64,000 nt of DNA from Chitinophaga sp. Cy-1792 (GCF_011752935.1 NZ_VWWO01000002.1:1178001-1242000), one strand, 5' to 3'. Positions 27,030 to 36,115 are shown, counted from the first letter of the stretch. The notes: generated by a model not told the origin, from the sequence alone. Made by a program: numbers and translations.

Positions 27030-28670
27030 ATGAAGTCTATATATCATAAAATATCCTTTCTACTCATCGCAGCGGCTGCCGCTATGGCTGGCTGTTCTAA
27101 AAGTTTCCTGGTACGTCCGCCGGAAGATGCGATCGTTGATGCTAACTTCTACCAGACTTCCGATCAGATAATGGCTGCTACGGCTCCTTTATACAACGTG
27201 GTATGGTTTGCCTATAATGATAAGGCCTCCCATGGTATCGGCGACGGACGTGGTGGTGTACTGATGTCGGGCTCCTATGAGGTAGATAATATCCGGATGC
27301 AGACCACCGATGTTACACCGGAGGTTTACAGTGCCTGGAGTGCGTTCTTTAATGTGGTGGCGCAGTCTAACCTGACGATCAACAACATCACTAAATATGC
27401 AGGACCGGCAGTACCTGCCAATATTAAAAATCAGGGCATTGCAGAAGGCCGCTTTATGCGCGCTGTTGCCTATTCCTACCTGACTATGAACTGGGGCGCC
27501 GTGCCGCTGATCAACAATAACCTGGATTACCTCAACGATACTACGCTGACGCGTAATACGGAAGAATCAGTATGGGAATTCATCATCCGCGATCTTCAGT
27601 TTGCAGTGGCTAACCTGCCGTCAACGGTTTCTCAGAAGGGCCGTGTGACCAAATGGTCTGCAGAGGGGATGCTGGCAAGGACCTACCTCATCAGGTCCGG
27701 TTTGAACCAGTCCGGTACACGTAAGCAGTCCGACCTCGACAGTGCAGCATTGCTGGCGCAGGATGTTATCAATAACAGCGGTGCTTCGCTGATGGCAAAT
27801 TATGAAGATCTCTTCATGACAAAAAATAACAACAACTCCGAAAGCCTTTTCTCGCTGCAATGGAAATATGATGGCGACTGGGGATCACAAAACAGTGTGC
27901 AGGCCTATCTCGCCTATGGCGGTGAAATCACCAGCTTTGGTGATGGATGGGGAGGAGATATCGGGGCTTCGTTGGACCAGCTGAATTTGTATTCACTGAA
28001 TGATAAACGCCGTAAGGCTACGTTTATGCTGCCGGGTGATCACTATTCCTATATCCATCAGGCGGTAGATGATCCGAACAGCCCGGGTAAGAAAATTATC
28101 CAGGAGTTGCAGGTGCCTGAAAACCAGACAGGCTACAGTGCAAGGGCATGGGTGAAGAAATATGTGGTGGGCCGTCCGGAAGATAATGACGGTAAAGTAC
28201 AGTTTATGCGTACAGAGGTTTGTACTTATATGATGCGGCTGGCAGAAGTTTACCTGATCTATGCTGAGGCGGTATTGGGCAACCAGGCTTCCACCTCAGA
28301 TGCCGTGGCTGTGAAATATTTCAACGCGGTACACAAAAGAGCAGGTTTACAGGAAGTTACAAGTCTGACCTGGGATAATATTTATAAAGAGAGAAGATTG
28401 GAATTTGGTATGGAAGGAGTGGCGTGGTATGACCTGGTGCGACTGCATTACTATAATCCGACCAAAGCATTGAGCATGATTGCATCGCAGGACAAGGGTA
28501 CTTACCGTATCGTTCCAAATGCGCTGACGAATGCTACCACCTGGACGATTACCAGTGATCAGCCTACGACTTACCCGGTATCTGAAAGCAACTTCCGTCT
28601 GCCACTGCCTGCACAGGAACTGAGTCAGGCGCCTAATCTGCGTAAAACGCCGGTGCCTTACAAATTTTAA
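27030..28670 (+). CDS. SusD/RagB-family glycan-binding lipoprotein (second locus)
   Basis: 546 residues. Lipoprotein signal ending in AMAGC (Cys22). SusD landmarks are NFYQTSDQIMAATAPLYN, AEGRFMRAVAYSYLTMNWGAVPLI, EDLFMTKNNNNSESLFSLQW, MRLAEVYLIYAEAVLG, YFNAVHKRAGL, YKERRLEFGMEGVAWYDLVRL and a final LPLPAQELSQAPNLRKTPVPYKF. It caps the SusC channel at the cell surface. Gaps of 21 bases on either side tie it to the SusC gene and the following surface glycan-binding protein in one operon. The helical scaffold is complete and I see no damage. Confidence 0.96.
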   Translation: MKSIYHKISFLLIAAAAAMAGCSKSFLVRPPEDAIVDANFYQTSDQIMAATAPLYNVVWFAYNDKASHGIGDGRGGVLMSGSYEVDNIRMQTTDVTPEVYSAWSAFFNVVAQSNLTINNITKYAGPAVPANIKNQGIAEGRFMRAVAYSYLTMNWGAVPLINNNLDYLNDTTLTRNTEESVWEFIIRDLQFAVANLPSTVSQKGRVTKWSAEGMLARTYLIRSGLNQSGTRKQSDLDSAALLAQDVINNSGASLMANYEDLFMTKNNNNSESLFSLQWKYDGDWGSQNSVQAYLAYGGEITSFGDGWGGDIGASLDQLNLYSLNDKRRKATFMLPGDHYSYIHQAVDDPNSPGKKIIQELQVPENQTGYSARAWVKKYVVGRPEDNDGKVQFMRTEVCTYMMRLAEVYLIYAEAVLGNQASTSDAVAVKYFNAVHKRAGLQEVTSLTWDNIYKERRLEFGMEGVAWYDLVRLHYYNPTKALSMIASQDKGTYRIVPNALTNATTWTITSDQPTTYPVSESNFRLPLPAQELSQAPNLRKTPVPYKF

Positions 28671-28690
28671 TCTTTCTAAAACACAACCGT

Positions 28691-29947
28691 ATGTCTTATC
28701 ATCCTAAGAAAATATATAAAGGAGTGAGCAAAGTCATGACAGGATTGTTTTTTGCAACACTCCTGCTGCTGGGCTCCTGCAAAAAAGACAATGACGTTGC
28801 CGGTCCGCCGGTGATTACTAAAATTACCCTGCTCGATTCTACCAAAACCGACAGCACATTTGTGACGGCATTGCCCGGAACCTTGCTGTTGGTGACCGGT
28901 AGTAACCTTGCCGGCCTTACATCCGTTAAATTTAATGGTCAGGATGCCTATTTTAATCCCACGTATAATACCAATACACACCTGATCATCACCATTCCGG
29001 GTAATGCGCCCACAGAGGCTACTGACCCGAATGTGCCAAACACAATTACTTTTACGACCGGTCATGGTGTCACCACTTATACCTTTAAGCTGATCGTGCC
29101 ACCACCTTCCATCACGGCTATTTCCAATGAAAATGCATTGGCGGGCGACTCTGTCTATATCTATGGTTCCAGCCTGTACCTGATCGAAAAAATAGGATTG
29201 CCGGGTGGCAGAACCGTTACTGATGTAGTAACAACACCGGCAGGTACCTATGTTGGTTTTGTAATGCCTGACCTGGCAGATGATACAGGCCGCCTGGTAT
29301 TATATGGAAAGCTGGGGACAGCTACGTCAGACGGGCCTTTAAACGATCATCAGAGTGGTGATGTGATCAGTAACCTCACCAACGAAGGAGAAGCAGGCGA
29401 ATTGCCGGTATTTAACTGGGCATGGTGGGGCGCCAACAGAACGAATGATGCTACTATTTTTCCTGGCACCAGAGGATATTATCTGCAGAGTGTGTTTGGT
29501 GGTGTTAGTACTAATGATGGAGCCTGGTGGACAGCCAACCGTGGCGGTATCTTTAACGCTGTAAACGTAATCCCGGCAGCAGCGAAGACGCAGCCCGCAG
29601 CCAATTACGCGCTGAAGTTTGAAGTGAATACCAAAGAACCATGGAAGGCAGGCGTAAACATACTCCGGTTTGGCGAAAGCTATGCTTACCGCTTTATTCC
29701 ATATACCAATGCTTCCAATAAAACATTTGATACGCAAAACAAATGGCAGACCGTTACAGTGCCGTTATCATCTTTCAGGAAAGCAGATAATGGAGTAGAA
29801 GGTACCGGCATGCCGGCCGCCTCCGTAGCGGATGTGCTGGATGCGGGAGGAACTGTGACATTCACCTATCACATTATTTCTGAAGCAGATCCAATTGACG
29901 TGTATAATACTGCCTACGACAATTTCAGGATTGTGAAAATCAAATAG
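28691..29947 (+). CDS. Surface glycan-binding lipoprotein with IPT/TIG domains (SGBP-B-like)
   Basis: 418 residues. Lipoprotein signal ending in LLGSC (Cys30); a second Met at residue 16 would give a shorter leader. Two IPT/TIG immunoglobulin-like domains follow (PPVITKITLLDS...VTGSNLAGLTSVKFNGQDA; PPSITAISNENALAGDSVYIYGSSLYLIEKIGLPG), then a C-terminal beta-sandwich with many tryptophans (NWAWWGANRTND, DGAWWTANRGG, PWKAGVNILRFGESYAYRF). This layout fits the surface glycan-binding proteins (xyloglucan- and beta-glucan-type SGBP-B), which hold polymer at the surface through the C-terminal domain. Typical position right after susD. A terminator-like hairpin follows before the hydrolase gene. 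Confidence 0.86.
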   Translation: MSYHPKKIYKGVSKVMTGLFFATLLLLGSCKKDNDVAGPPVITKITLLDSTKTDSTFVTALPGTLLLVTGSNLAGLTSVKFNGQDAYFNPTYNTNTHLIITIPGNAPTEATDPNVPNTITFTTGHGVTTYTFKLIVPPPSITAISNENALAGDSVYIYGSSLYLIEKIGLPGGRTVTDVVTTPAGTYVGFVMPDLADDTGRLVLYGKLGTATSDGPLNDHQSGDVISNLTNEGEAGELPVFNWAWWGANRTNDATIFPGTRGYYLQSVFGGVSTNDGAWWTANRGGIFNAVNVIPAAAKTQPAANYALKFEVNTKEPWKAGVNILRFGESYAYRFIPYTNASNKTFDTQNKWQTVTVPLSSFRKADNGVEGTGMPAASVADVLDAGGTVTFTYHIISEADPIDVYNTAYDNFRIVKIK

Positions 29948-29971
29948 GTGGGTGATAGAAAACGTAGAAGT

Positions 29972-30001
29972 GCCGGATGTAAAGGGGCATCCGGCCTTTT
30001 A
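29972..30001 (+). terminator. Hairpin between the glycan-binding protein gene and the hydrolase gene
   Basis: 8-bp GCCGGATG / CATCCGGC stem followed by CTTTTACC. It may reduce read-through into the hydrolase gene, which has no clear promoter of its own. Confidence 0.6.
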
Positions 30002-30024
30002 CCTTACTGATAAAAGTTACTTAC

Positions 30025-31761
30025 ATGAGCAAGAAGAAATATACAGTGCTGCTGCTGGTAATGGCCATGGCCAGTGCCTGTGGCAGGGCTTCCACACCAG
30101 CTCCGGTTACAACACCTGGTAACGGTGGCGATACTACGAAAATAACTACGCCTGCCGATCCGGCAACCGCTGCCACCATAGGCTTTTTTCTGAACAACTG
30201 GCACCCCAGGACTTTTACTGCGCCGGATTATAAAACCGGTACTGTTCCTGCCACTACAACCACTGAGGTGTTGGTAGATGCTTCCACCATCGTTTCCAAA
30301 CTGACCCCCACCTTATTCGGTAATAACGCCAATCCATATATGACGCAGATGGTAACACAATCTACGCTGATGGGACATATTACCAACCTGCACCCGGGCA
30401 TCATCCGCTTCCCGGGCGGTAACATCAGCAGTGTTTACTTCTGGAATGCAGCACCAGGCAACCCGCCGGCAGATGCTCCGGCTAAAATCCAGGATGCCAA
30501 TGGCAATGCCACCGATCCGGGATATTGGTACGGGAATAACGATGTTGGCTATACGTTATCGTTGACTAACTATTACAATATGCTGCAACAAACCGGCAAC
30601 GAAGGTATCATCACCATCAACTATGGTTATGCAAGGTATGGCACCAGTGCTGATCCTGTGGCCGCAGCGGCCCATCTGGCGGCCGACTGGGTGCGGTTCG
30701 ACAACGGGCGTACCCGCTACTGGGAGATCGGGAACGAAAGCAACGGCACCTGGCAGGCCGGCTATAGAATAGATCCCGCTGCCAATAAAGACGGACAACC
30801 GGAAATTATCACCGGGGAGCTCTACGGAAAACACTTTAAGGTATTTGCAGACTCCATGCGCAAAGCCGCTGCAGAAACAGGGAAACAAATTTATATCGGT
30901 GCACAGATGCTGGAAACAGCTCCCGCCAGCTGGGCCAACAATACCGATAAAAACTGGAATAGCGGCCTGTTACAGCAAAGTGCCAACAGCCCGGATTATT
31001 ATATCATCCATAGTTATTTTACACCTTACAATACCAATTCTACCCCTGCGGAAATACTGGCAACAGGCACCAGCAATCCTAAAGGTATGGCCGATTATGT
31101 AGCCCAATGCTGGCAAACCGCAGGCACTACGCCTAAACCCATTGCCCTGACAGAGTGGAATATTTTCGCTACCGGCTCCAAACAGATGGTGTCGCAGGTG
31201 GCAGGCGTACATGCCGCTATCGTACTGGAAGAGCTGATGAAACGTGGCTACGGTATGGCCAGCCGCTGGGACCTCGCCAATGGCTGGAACAACGGTGATG
31301 ATCATGGTTTGTTTAGTCAGGGTGAAGCCGCATCAGGGGAAACAAAGTGGACACCACGCCCGGCCTTCTACTATATGTATATGCTGCAAAAAACGCAGGG
31401 CGACAGAGTCATCAATGCCAGCGTTACCAAAGGAAGTGCTGATATACTGGCGTATGCCTCCACCTTTACCGGCGGGCAGCTACAGGCAGTGTTAGTCAAT
31501 AAGGGTAGCACTTCGGAATCGGTGGCACTAACCTTTAAGAACTTTAAAACCGGCAGCAGGTACTACTGGTATACCCTCGATGGTGGCAGTACCACCTTTT
31601 CGAGAACAGTATCTATTAATGGGGAAGGCCCTGCCAGCGGAACCTTCGGCGGCCCCGCCAGCTATACTACCATAAAAGCATACGGCGCAGACGCCGGTCA
31701 GGGAATCAAGGTAACCGTACCGCCATTGTCTGTAACAATATTACAGATGGAGAAGCAATAA
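30025..31761 (+). CDS. Lipoprotein glycoside hydrolase, clan GH-A fold (arabinofuranosidase-like, family not assigned)
   Basis: 578 residues. Lipoprotein signal ending in MASAC (Cys19), then a Thr/Pro-rich linker to about residue 55. The catalytic barrel carries LFGNNANPYM, HPGIIRFPGGNISSVYFWN (resembling the RFPGGN block of GH51 and relatives), YWEIGNESNG with the likely acid/base Glu238 after Asn, and IALTEWN with the likely nucleophile Glu377. This spacing and the NE motif place it in clan GH-A. A beta-sandwich domain follows (about 460-578; AVLVNKGSTSESVALTFKN). I cannot name the GH family: GH51-like is the best guess, while GH79, GH39 or a newer family are possible. Placed last in the HTCS-SusCD locus, it defines the target glycan. 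Confidence 0.75.
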   Translation: MSKKKYTVLLLVMAMASACGRASTPAPVTTPGNGGDTTKITTPADPATAATIGFFLNNWHPRTFTAPDYKTGTVPATTTTEVLVDASTIVSKLTPTLFGNNANPYMTQMVTQSTLMGHITNLHPGIIRFPGGNISSVYFWNAAPGNPPADAPAKIQDANGNATDPGYWYGNNDVGYTLSLTNYYNMLQQTGNEGIITINYGYARYGTSADPVAAAAHLAADWVRFDNGRTRYWEIGNESNGTWQAGYRIDPAANKDGQPEIITGELYGKHFKVFADSMRKAAAETGKQIYIGAQMLETAPASWANNTDKNWNSGLLQQSANSPDYYIIHSYFTPYNTNSTPAEILATGTSNPKGMADYVAQCWQTAGTTPKPIALTEWNIFATGSKQMVSQVAGVHAAIVLEELMKRGYGMASRWDLANGWNNGDDHGLFSQGEAASGETKWTPRPAFYYMYMLQKTQGDRVINASVTKGSADILAYASTFTGGQLQAVLVNKGSTSESVALTFKNFKTGSRYYWYTLDGGSTTFSRTVSINGEGPASGTFGGPASYTTIKAYGADAGQGIKVTVPPLSVTILQMEKQ

Positions 31762-31766
31762 CAGAT

Positions 31767-32168
31767 ATGAACAGCTGGACAGAAAATCTTATCCGCTACT
31801 GGCGTTCCGAACAGGTACAGCTGAACGAAGGAACGCTGATAGAAATGATCAGTGAAGCAGAAGAAATATTACATTTCCGCTTTCCGGGTGAATTCAAGGA
31901 ACTATACCTGCAGATGGACGGCTTTGCCGCCATTGGAAAAGGGCTGCCATTCAGTATGTGGTCGGTAGACAGGATACTTTATGAGCATGCACATCATGCA
32001 GGCCCTTTTATCGGTTTTGCAGAGCTGATACAGCACCCGGTAGTACTGGGCTTCCGGAAGCAGGCCGCCGGCATATATTTGCGCGATAAACCGGAAGCGC
32101 CGGTGGCGGCGTCTTTCAGGGAAGGGCTTGAACTGATCGTGCATCATTCTGAGTTATTGATACACTGA
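31767..32168 (+). CDS. SMI1/KNR4 (SUKH-1)-like small protein
   Basis: 133 residues, cytoplasmic. The sequence fits the SUKH-1 fold: an N-terminal helix with ISEAEEILHFRFPGEFKELYLQMDGFAAIG (the family's LPxxykxLlxxxNG block), then hydrophobic strands and FIGFAELIQHPVVLGF. SUKH proteins include immunity proteins against contact-dependent toxins, but many chromosomal copies have no known toxin. It begins only 5 bases after the hydrolase stop codon, so it is cotranscribed with the glycan locus. I see no toxin gene nearby. Function as an immunity protein is therefore doubtful. Confidence 0.75.
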   Translation: MNSWTENLIRYWRSEQVQLNEGTLIEMISEAEEILHFRFPGEFKELYLQMDGFAAIGKGLPFSMWSVDRILYEHAHHAGPFIGFAELIQHPVVLGFRKQAAGIYLRDKPEAPVAASFREGLELIVHHSELLIH

Positions 32169-32233
32169 GGGTAATTCCGCAACAATACATCACCATTGGC
32201 TGTTTTATGGCATAGAATGCTTAACAGTACCAT

Positions 32234-33046
32234 ATGAAAAAGGTAGTACTAATTACGGGCGCTTCTACCGGCATGGGCCGGGAAACTGCTTTGCTGCTGG
32301 CCCGCAGCGGATATACCGTTTATGCAGCTGCCCGCCGCACCGCACTGATGCAGGACCTGATCCCGGAAGGTATACAGGTATTATCCATGGATGTAACCAT
32401 TGATGCCCAGATGGTGGCCGGCATCGACACCATCATCACCCGTGAAGGGCGGCTGGACATCCTCATCAATAATGCGGGATTCGGCTCTTATGGCGCCATA
32501 GAAGATGTGCCGATGGCCGATGCAAAGTACCAGCTGGATGTTAACGTATTCGGGGCTATGCGGCTGGTACAGCTGGCGTTGCCATATATGCGTAACCAGG
32601 GCGGTGGCAGGATCGTCAATATATCATCTATTGGTGGTAAGATCGCAACGCCTTTCGGTGGCTGGTACCATGCCAGCAAATTCGCCCTGGAAGGACTCAG
32701 CGACAGCCTGCGGAATGAAGTGAAGCCTTTTAATATAGCCGTTATCGTTATAGAGCCCGGCGGCGTGAAATCGGAATGGGGAGATATCGCTGCCCGCAGT
32801 CTGATGAAGGTTTCCGGCAATGGCGTCTATAAGTCCATGGTAGAACGCTTTGCGAAGGCTTTCGAAAAAACCATGCATAAAAATGCAGACCCGATGGTCA
32901 TCGCGCAGCTGATAAAAAAAGCATTGCAGGCAGACAGGCCTAAAACCCGCTATCACGGAGGTTATATGGCCGGGCCTATATTGGCCGCCAGGAAGATTTT
33001 CGGTGACCGTATGATCGATAACGTGATCAGCAGTCAGTTGAAATAA
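32234..33046 (+). CDS. Short-chain dehydrogenase/reductase
   Basis: 270 residues. Classical SDR landmarks: LITGASTGMGRETA (residues 5-18), NNAGFGSYG near residue 79, VNISSIGGK, Y145-x3-K149 (WYHASKFALEGLSDSLR), and IEPGGVKSEWG. The basic residues after the second strand (AAARRTALM) suggest NADP(H). The long C-terminal part and PGGVKSEW pattern are those of the oxidoreductase group often annotated as SDR family NAD(P)-dependent oxidoreductase. A Crp/Fnr regulator follows after 37 bases on the same strand and then a quinone-oxidoreductase-like gene; the three may respond together. Confidence 0.93.
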   Translation: MKKVVLITGASTGMGRETALLLARSGYTVYAAARRTALMQDLIPEGIQVLSMDVTIDAQMVAGIDTIITREGRLDILINNAGFGSYGAIEDVPMADAKYQLDVNVFGAMRLVQLALPYMRNQGGGRIVNISSIGGKIATPFGGWYHASKFALEGLSDSLRNEVKPFNIAVIVIEPGGVKSEWGDIAARSLMKVSGNGVYKSMVERFAKAFEKTMHKNADPMVIAQLIKKALQADRPKTRYHGGYMAGPILAARKIFGDRMIDNVISSQLK

Positions 33047-33083
33047 CCCGGAATGAGCTATCTTACGGGCATCTGTAATTATT

Positions 33084-33650
33084 ATGAATACGCGCGTCGC
33101 TAAATTCCAACAGCAATTCCAGGCACTGGCAACTACCCAACGCAGGCTGGAAGTTCCTGCAAAAACTATCCTGCTGCAGGAAGGGCAGGTTTCCCATAAA
33201 TATTTTTTTATAGAGAAAGGAGCTATCAGGGTATGGTTTAATAACAAAGGCCGGGATATCACTTTTCAGTTCTTCTTCGAAGGCGAAGGGCTGGCATCTG
33301 CAGAAAGCTTCCGTAAAGGCACACCCAGTAAAGTGACCATCGAAACCCTGGAACCTTCTGTTATCAGGGTATTACACAAAGAAGATTATCAGCGGGTGAT
33401 GCAGGAGCTGGGAAATGATCCGGCATTTTTAAGAGAGATGATGGACGTGATGTTTGAACGACAGCTGAATTATATGAACCATTTTATGTCCTTTATCCGG
33501 GATACACCCAAAGAACGTTACCTGAACCTGCTCCATGAAAATCCTGCCTTGCTGCAAAGAGTGCCGCAGCATTATATTGCCTCTTACCTTGGCATTACCT
33601 CCGTATCACTGAGCCGTATCCGCAACAGCATTCTCCGGCAGAAAAAATAA
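33084..33650 (+). CDS. Crp/Fnr-family cyclic-nucleotide-binding-fold regulator
   Basis: 188 residues. Residues about 20-115 form a cupin-like cNMP-binding domain (VPAKTILLQEGQVSHKYFFIEKGAIRVWF ... ITFQFFFEGEGLASAESF). A long dimer helix follows, then a helix-turn-helix with the short Bacteroidota-type ending YIASYLGITSVSLSRIRNSILRQKK. No cysteine cluster for an iron-sulphur sensor is present, so it is CRP-like rather than a true FNR. Such regulators in Bacteroidota often control a neighbouring oxidoreductase gene; here an SDR lies upstream and an MDR enzyme downstream. Confidence 0.9.
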   Translation: MNTRVAKFQQQFQALATTQRRLEVPAKTILLQEGQVSHKYFFIEKGAIRVWFNNKGRDITFQFFFEGEGLASAESFRKGTPSKVTIETLEPSVIRVLHKEDYQRVMQELGNDPAFLREMMDVMFERQLNYMNHFMSFIRDTPKERYLNLLHENPALLQRVPQHYIASYLGITSVSLSRIRNSILRQKK

Positions 33651-33724
33651 GCGGGAAAGATCTTAACAAATGTTATCGTCTGCCTGTTGCTCCTGATGGA
33701 TCTTTGCAAAAACAAGTATCACTT

Positions 33725-34705
33725 ATGAAAGCAGCAATTATTCATGCATACGGAGAAATCCCCCAGTATGGCGACATTAAGCAACCTCAACACATAAAGG
33801 ACGGTCAGGCCATCGTATCTGTCAATGCCGCTTCTATCAAAAACCTTGATAAAGGTATTGTGGCAGGAAAACATTATTCCAGGCCTTATGAAAACTTTCC
33901 GGCAGTAGTAGGCCTGGATGGAATTGGTACCCTGGAAGACGGAGAACGTGTATATGCCCAGGCGATTGCTCCATATGGTATGATGGCAGAGTATGCCCTG
34001 ATCAATAGAAATACAGCCATTCAGATCCCGGATAATGTAGATGATATTACGGCGGCAGCATTGCCTAACCCGGCATTGTCGGCCTGGTTTTCACTGGCCT
34101 GGCGGGCAGCGCTTCAGCCTGGCGAAACCGTGTTTATTTTAGGTGCCACTGGTGTTACAGGAAAAATAGCTATTCAGCTGGCAAAAGCGCAGGGCGCAGG
34201 AAAAATTATTGCCGCCGGCCGTAATGAAGCCGTACTGGAAACCCTGAAAGACCTTGGCGCCGATGAAACCGTTTCCCTCAATGGCAGTGAAGCCGATATA
34301 AAAGCGCGTATCCAGCACCAGAAGAGTAAACACCCCTTTGATGTAGTGCTGGACTATGTATGGGGGCATCCGGCAGAATTATTACTGGATGTACTGACTG
34401 GTCACGACCTTCATGCCGTTGCGCACAGAACAAGATATGTACAGGTAGGAGAGATGGCCGGCCCTGTGATCCGTCTTTCGGCCGCCGCATTGAGGAGCAA
34501 CAGTCTCGAATTATATGGGGTGGGCGCCGGCAGTGTGCCTAAAGAAGTGTTGAAAGAAGCCTTTACGCGTACTTTACCAGAACTGTTTCAGCTGGCAGCT
34601 ATAGGTAAACTGAAAATTGATACTACACCGGTAAAATTGCAGGATATCGCCAGCGCATGGGCGAGTGCTGACCAGGCAGGAAAACGCATGGTAGTGATCC
34701 CCTGA
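33725..34705 (+). CDS. Zinc-less MDR-family quinone oxidoreductase/alcohol dehydrogenase-like protein
   Basis: 326 residues from the ATG at 33725 (MKAAIIHAYGEIPQYG). It has the GroES-like N-terminal domain (ASIKNLDKGIVAGKHYSRPYENFPAVVGLDGIGTLEDGERVYA) and a Rossmann NADP-binding domain with VFILGATGVTGKIAIQLAKAQGAGKIIAAGRN. No zinc-ligand cysteine pattern is present, so it belongs with quinone oxidoreductases of the YhdH/QOR type. It probably reduces quinones or enones with NADPH. The Crp/Fnr gene just upstream is a likely regulator. The gap contains AAAGATC and GATCTTT arms (33656 and 33701) around a weak promoter. Confidence 0.9.
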   Translation: MKAAIIHAYGEIPQYGDIKQPQHIKDGQAIVSVNAASIKNLDKGIVAGKHYSRPYENFPAVVGLDGIGTLEDGERVYAQAIAPYGMMAEYALINRNTAIQIPDNVDDITAAALPNPALSAWFSLAWRAALQPGETVFILGATGVTGKIAIQLAKAQGAGKIIAAGRNEAVLETLKDLGADETVSLNGSEADIKARIQHQKSKHPFDVVLDYVWGHPAELLLDVLTGHDLHAVAHRTRYVQVGEMAGPVIRLSAAALRSNSLELYGVGAGSVPKEVLKEAFTRTLPELFQLAAIGKLKIDTTPVKLQDIASAWASADQAGKRMVVIP

Positions 34706-34760
34706 TTGTCTATATTAGAGGTGATAATTTGTTCGGTATTCACCAATAATTCGGAATTGT

Positions 34761-35456
34761 ATGACGAGGGAAAGTTATTTACCACTAGACAACCCGGTAT
34801 GGCATTCATTACAAACAGTTCAACGTTATTTTGCCCTGGGAACGGAGCAGATTCAACGCTACAAAACGGATGTGCTGCCATTTATGGGCTTTGATCCCGA
34901 AACCTTTACCACACTGGAAGAAATCAGGCCATGGCTGGCACCGGGAGGAGAATCATTATTTATCGTAGGGGAATTACCTGCATTGCCCGAACGCTGGTCG
35001 TTGCTCAACGAGCTGGTTTGCCTGCAAATGGTTTGTGAAGAAAAGCCGGAAAAAGATAAGAACGAAGGCAGGGAAATTATTGCACTCACCGCAACTGATA
35101 AAGCAGCCATGCTTGAATTTGTTAACCAGGTGCAGCCAGGATATTTCCTGCCCGAAACACCGGAGCTGGGAAATTACTTTGGAATCCGGGAAAAAGGAAA
35201 ACTGATTGCAATGGCCGGTCAGCGGATGCAGATGGCCGGACTCACAGAGGTGAGTGCCGTAGTTACCCATCCGGACCACACCGGAAAAGGCCATGCCACC
35301 GCGCTGGTGAGACACCTGTGCCGTGTTATTTTTGATGCAGGGGATATTCCGTTTCTGCATGTTACAAAAACAAATGCGAGAGCTGTTGCTATTTACGAAC
35401 AATTGAAATTTAAGGTGAGAAGAGAGATTTCCTTCTGGAAGGTTGCCGTGAAATAG
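34761..35456 (+). CDS. GNAT-family N-acetyltransferase
   Basis: 231 residues. The N-terminal half (to about residue 110) is a variable region (NPVWHSLQTVQRYFALG). The C-terminal half is a GNAT domain of the FR47/YncA kind: FGIREKGKLIAMAGQRMQM, the acetyl-CoA loop VTHPDHTGKGHATALVRHL and the final NARAVAIYEQLKFKVRREISFW. The acceptor is unknown. Two-part proteins of this size in Bacteroidota are usually annotated GNAT family only. A terminator follows 25 bases after the stop. Confidence 0.9.
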   Translation: MTRESYLPLDNPVWHSLQTVQRYFALGTEQIQRYKTDVLPFMGFDPETFTTLEEIRPWLAPGGESLFIVGELPALPERWSLLNELVCLQMVCEEKPEKDKNEGREIIALTATDKAAMLEFVNQVQPGYFLPETPELGNYFGIREKGKLIAMAGQRMQMAGLTEVSAVVTHPDHTGKGHATALVRHLCRVIFDAGDIPFLHVTKTNARAVAIYEQLKFKVRREISFWKVAVK

Positions 35457-35480
35457 ATTTAAATTTTCAACGCAATAATA

Positions 35481-35521
35481 AAGGGTGTATCAAAGCAGGT
35501 TGCTTTTGGTGCACCCTTCTT
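35481..35521 (+). terminator. Terminator of the GNAT gene
   Basis: Two-part stem: AAGGGTG / CACCCTT with inner AAAGCA / TGCTTT, followed by a T-rich stretch. Confidence 0.7.
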
Positions 35522-35532
35522 ACATAAAAAAA

Positions 35533-35558
35533 GGTAGCGTCTTTGAAAAGACACTACC
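35533..35558 (-). terminator. Hairpin oriented as a minus-strand terminator
   Basis: GGTAG-C-GTCTT / AAGAC-A-CTACC stem with a run of seven A on its left, which reads as a U-tail for minus-strand transcripts. No minus-strand gene is visible just to the right, so it may end a short RNA or act as a second barrier to transcription. Confidence 0.5.
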
Positions 35559-36014
35559 GTTCCTAAGCATAAACAAATTAGCAATCATCAAAAGTTAATT
35601 CCCTTCGCACTACCGGCTTGCGGGAAATAAGCTATTTAATCGCAGGTGGAATATAACGGAGGAAATACTGTTGCTGATATAACATAATCTACCGGTCATC
35701 TCCGCATAGAAATGTTATAAGTTAACGCTTGTATCTACCTACACTGTTAAATGTCAGGGTGAAAAATCTTTCAGGAAAGTACCGGTTTTTAGTACTTATT
35801 GTACCGTTACTTTTATTGGTTGATGATGCTGCTTATGTAACTGCTTTGGAATTTCTTTTATATCATTTGTTCCTGGTTATAACGCGACGATTTCTTAATA
35901 ATGGTCCTTTGTGTCTTTTTATCAACAGTTACTAACACAAAGAATTATATAATGTTTAAAGTCTTGTAAAAAATATCATGCTCCTGTACTCTTATCTAGT
36001 GGTTAACGAATGGT

Positions 36015-36042
36015 ATAATCGTTTATATGTTATAACGATTAT
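36015..36042. promoter_or_regulatory. Inverted repeat ATAATCGTT-N10-AACGATTAT
   Basis: Perfect 9-bp arms, centres 19 bases apart (about two helical turns), some 75 bases upstream of two promoter boxes. It is operator-like; the partner is unknown. Confidence 0.45.
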
Positions 36043-36115
36043 CAGGTTTAATATCAATCATTTTATTGCCACATAATATTTTTATTATCTTAATATTCTT
36101 ATTTATTAAGATGTA

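Noticed and set aside
31767..32168. A polymorphic toxin-immunity island
   Set aside because: The SUKH-like gene is single, with no toxin, secretion marker or further immunity genes nearby.
35729..35935. A 68-codon hydrophobic frame on the plus strand
   Set aside because: It starts with TTG, is AT-rich like the surrounding gap, has no clear ribosome-binding context and resembles no family.
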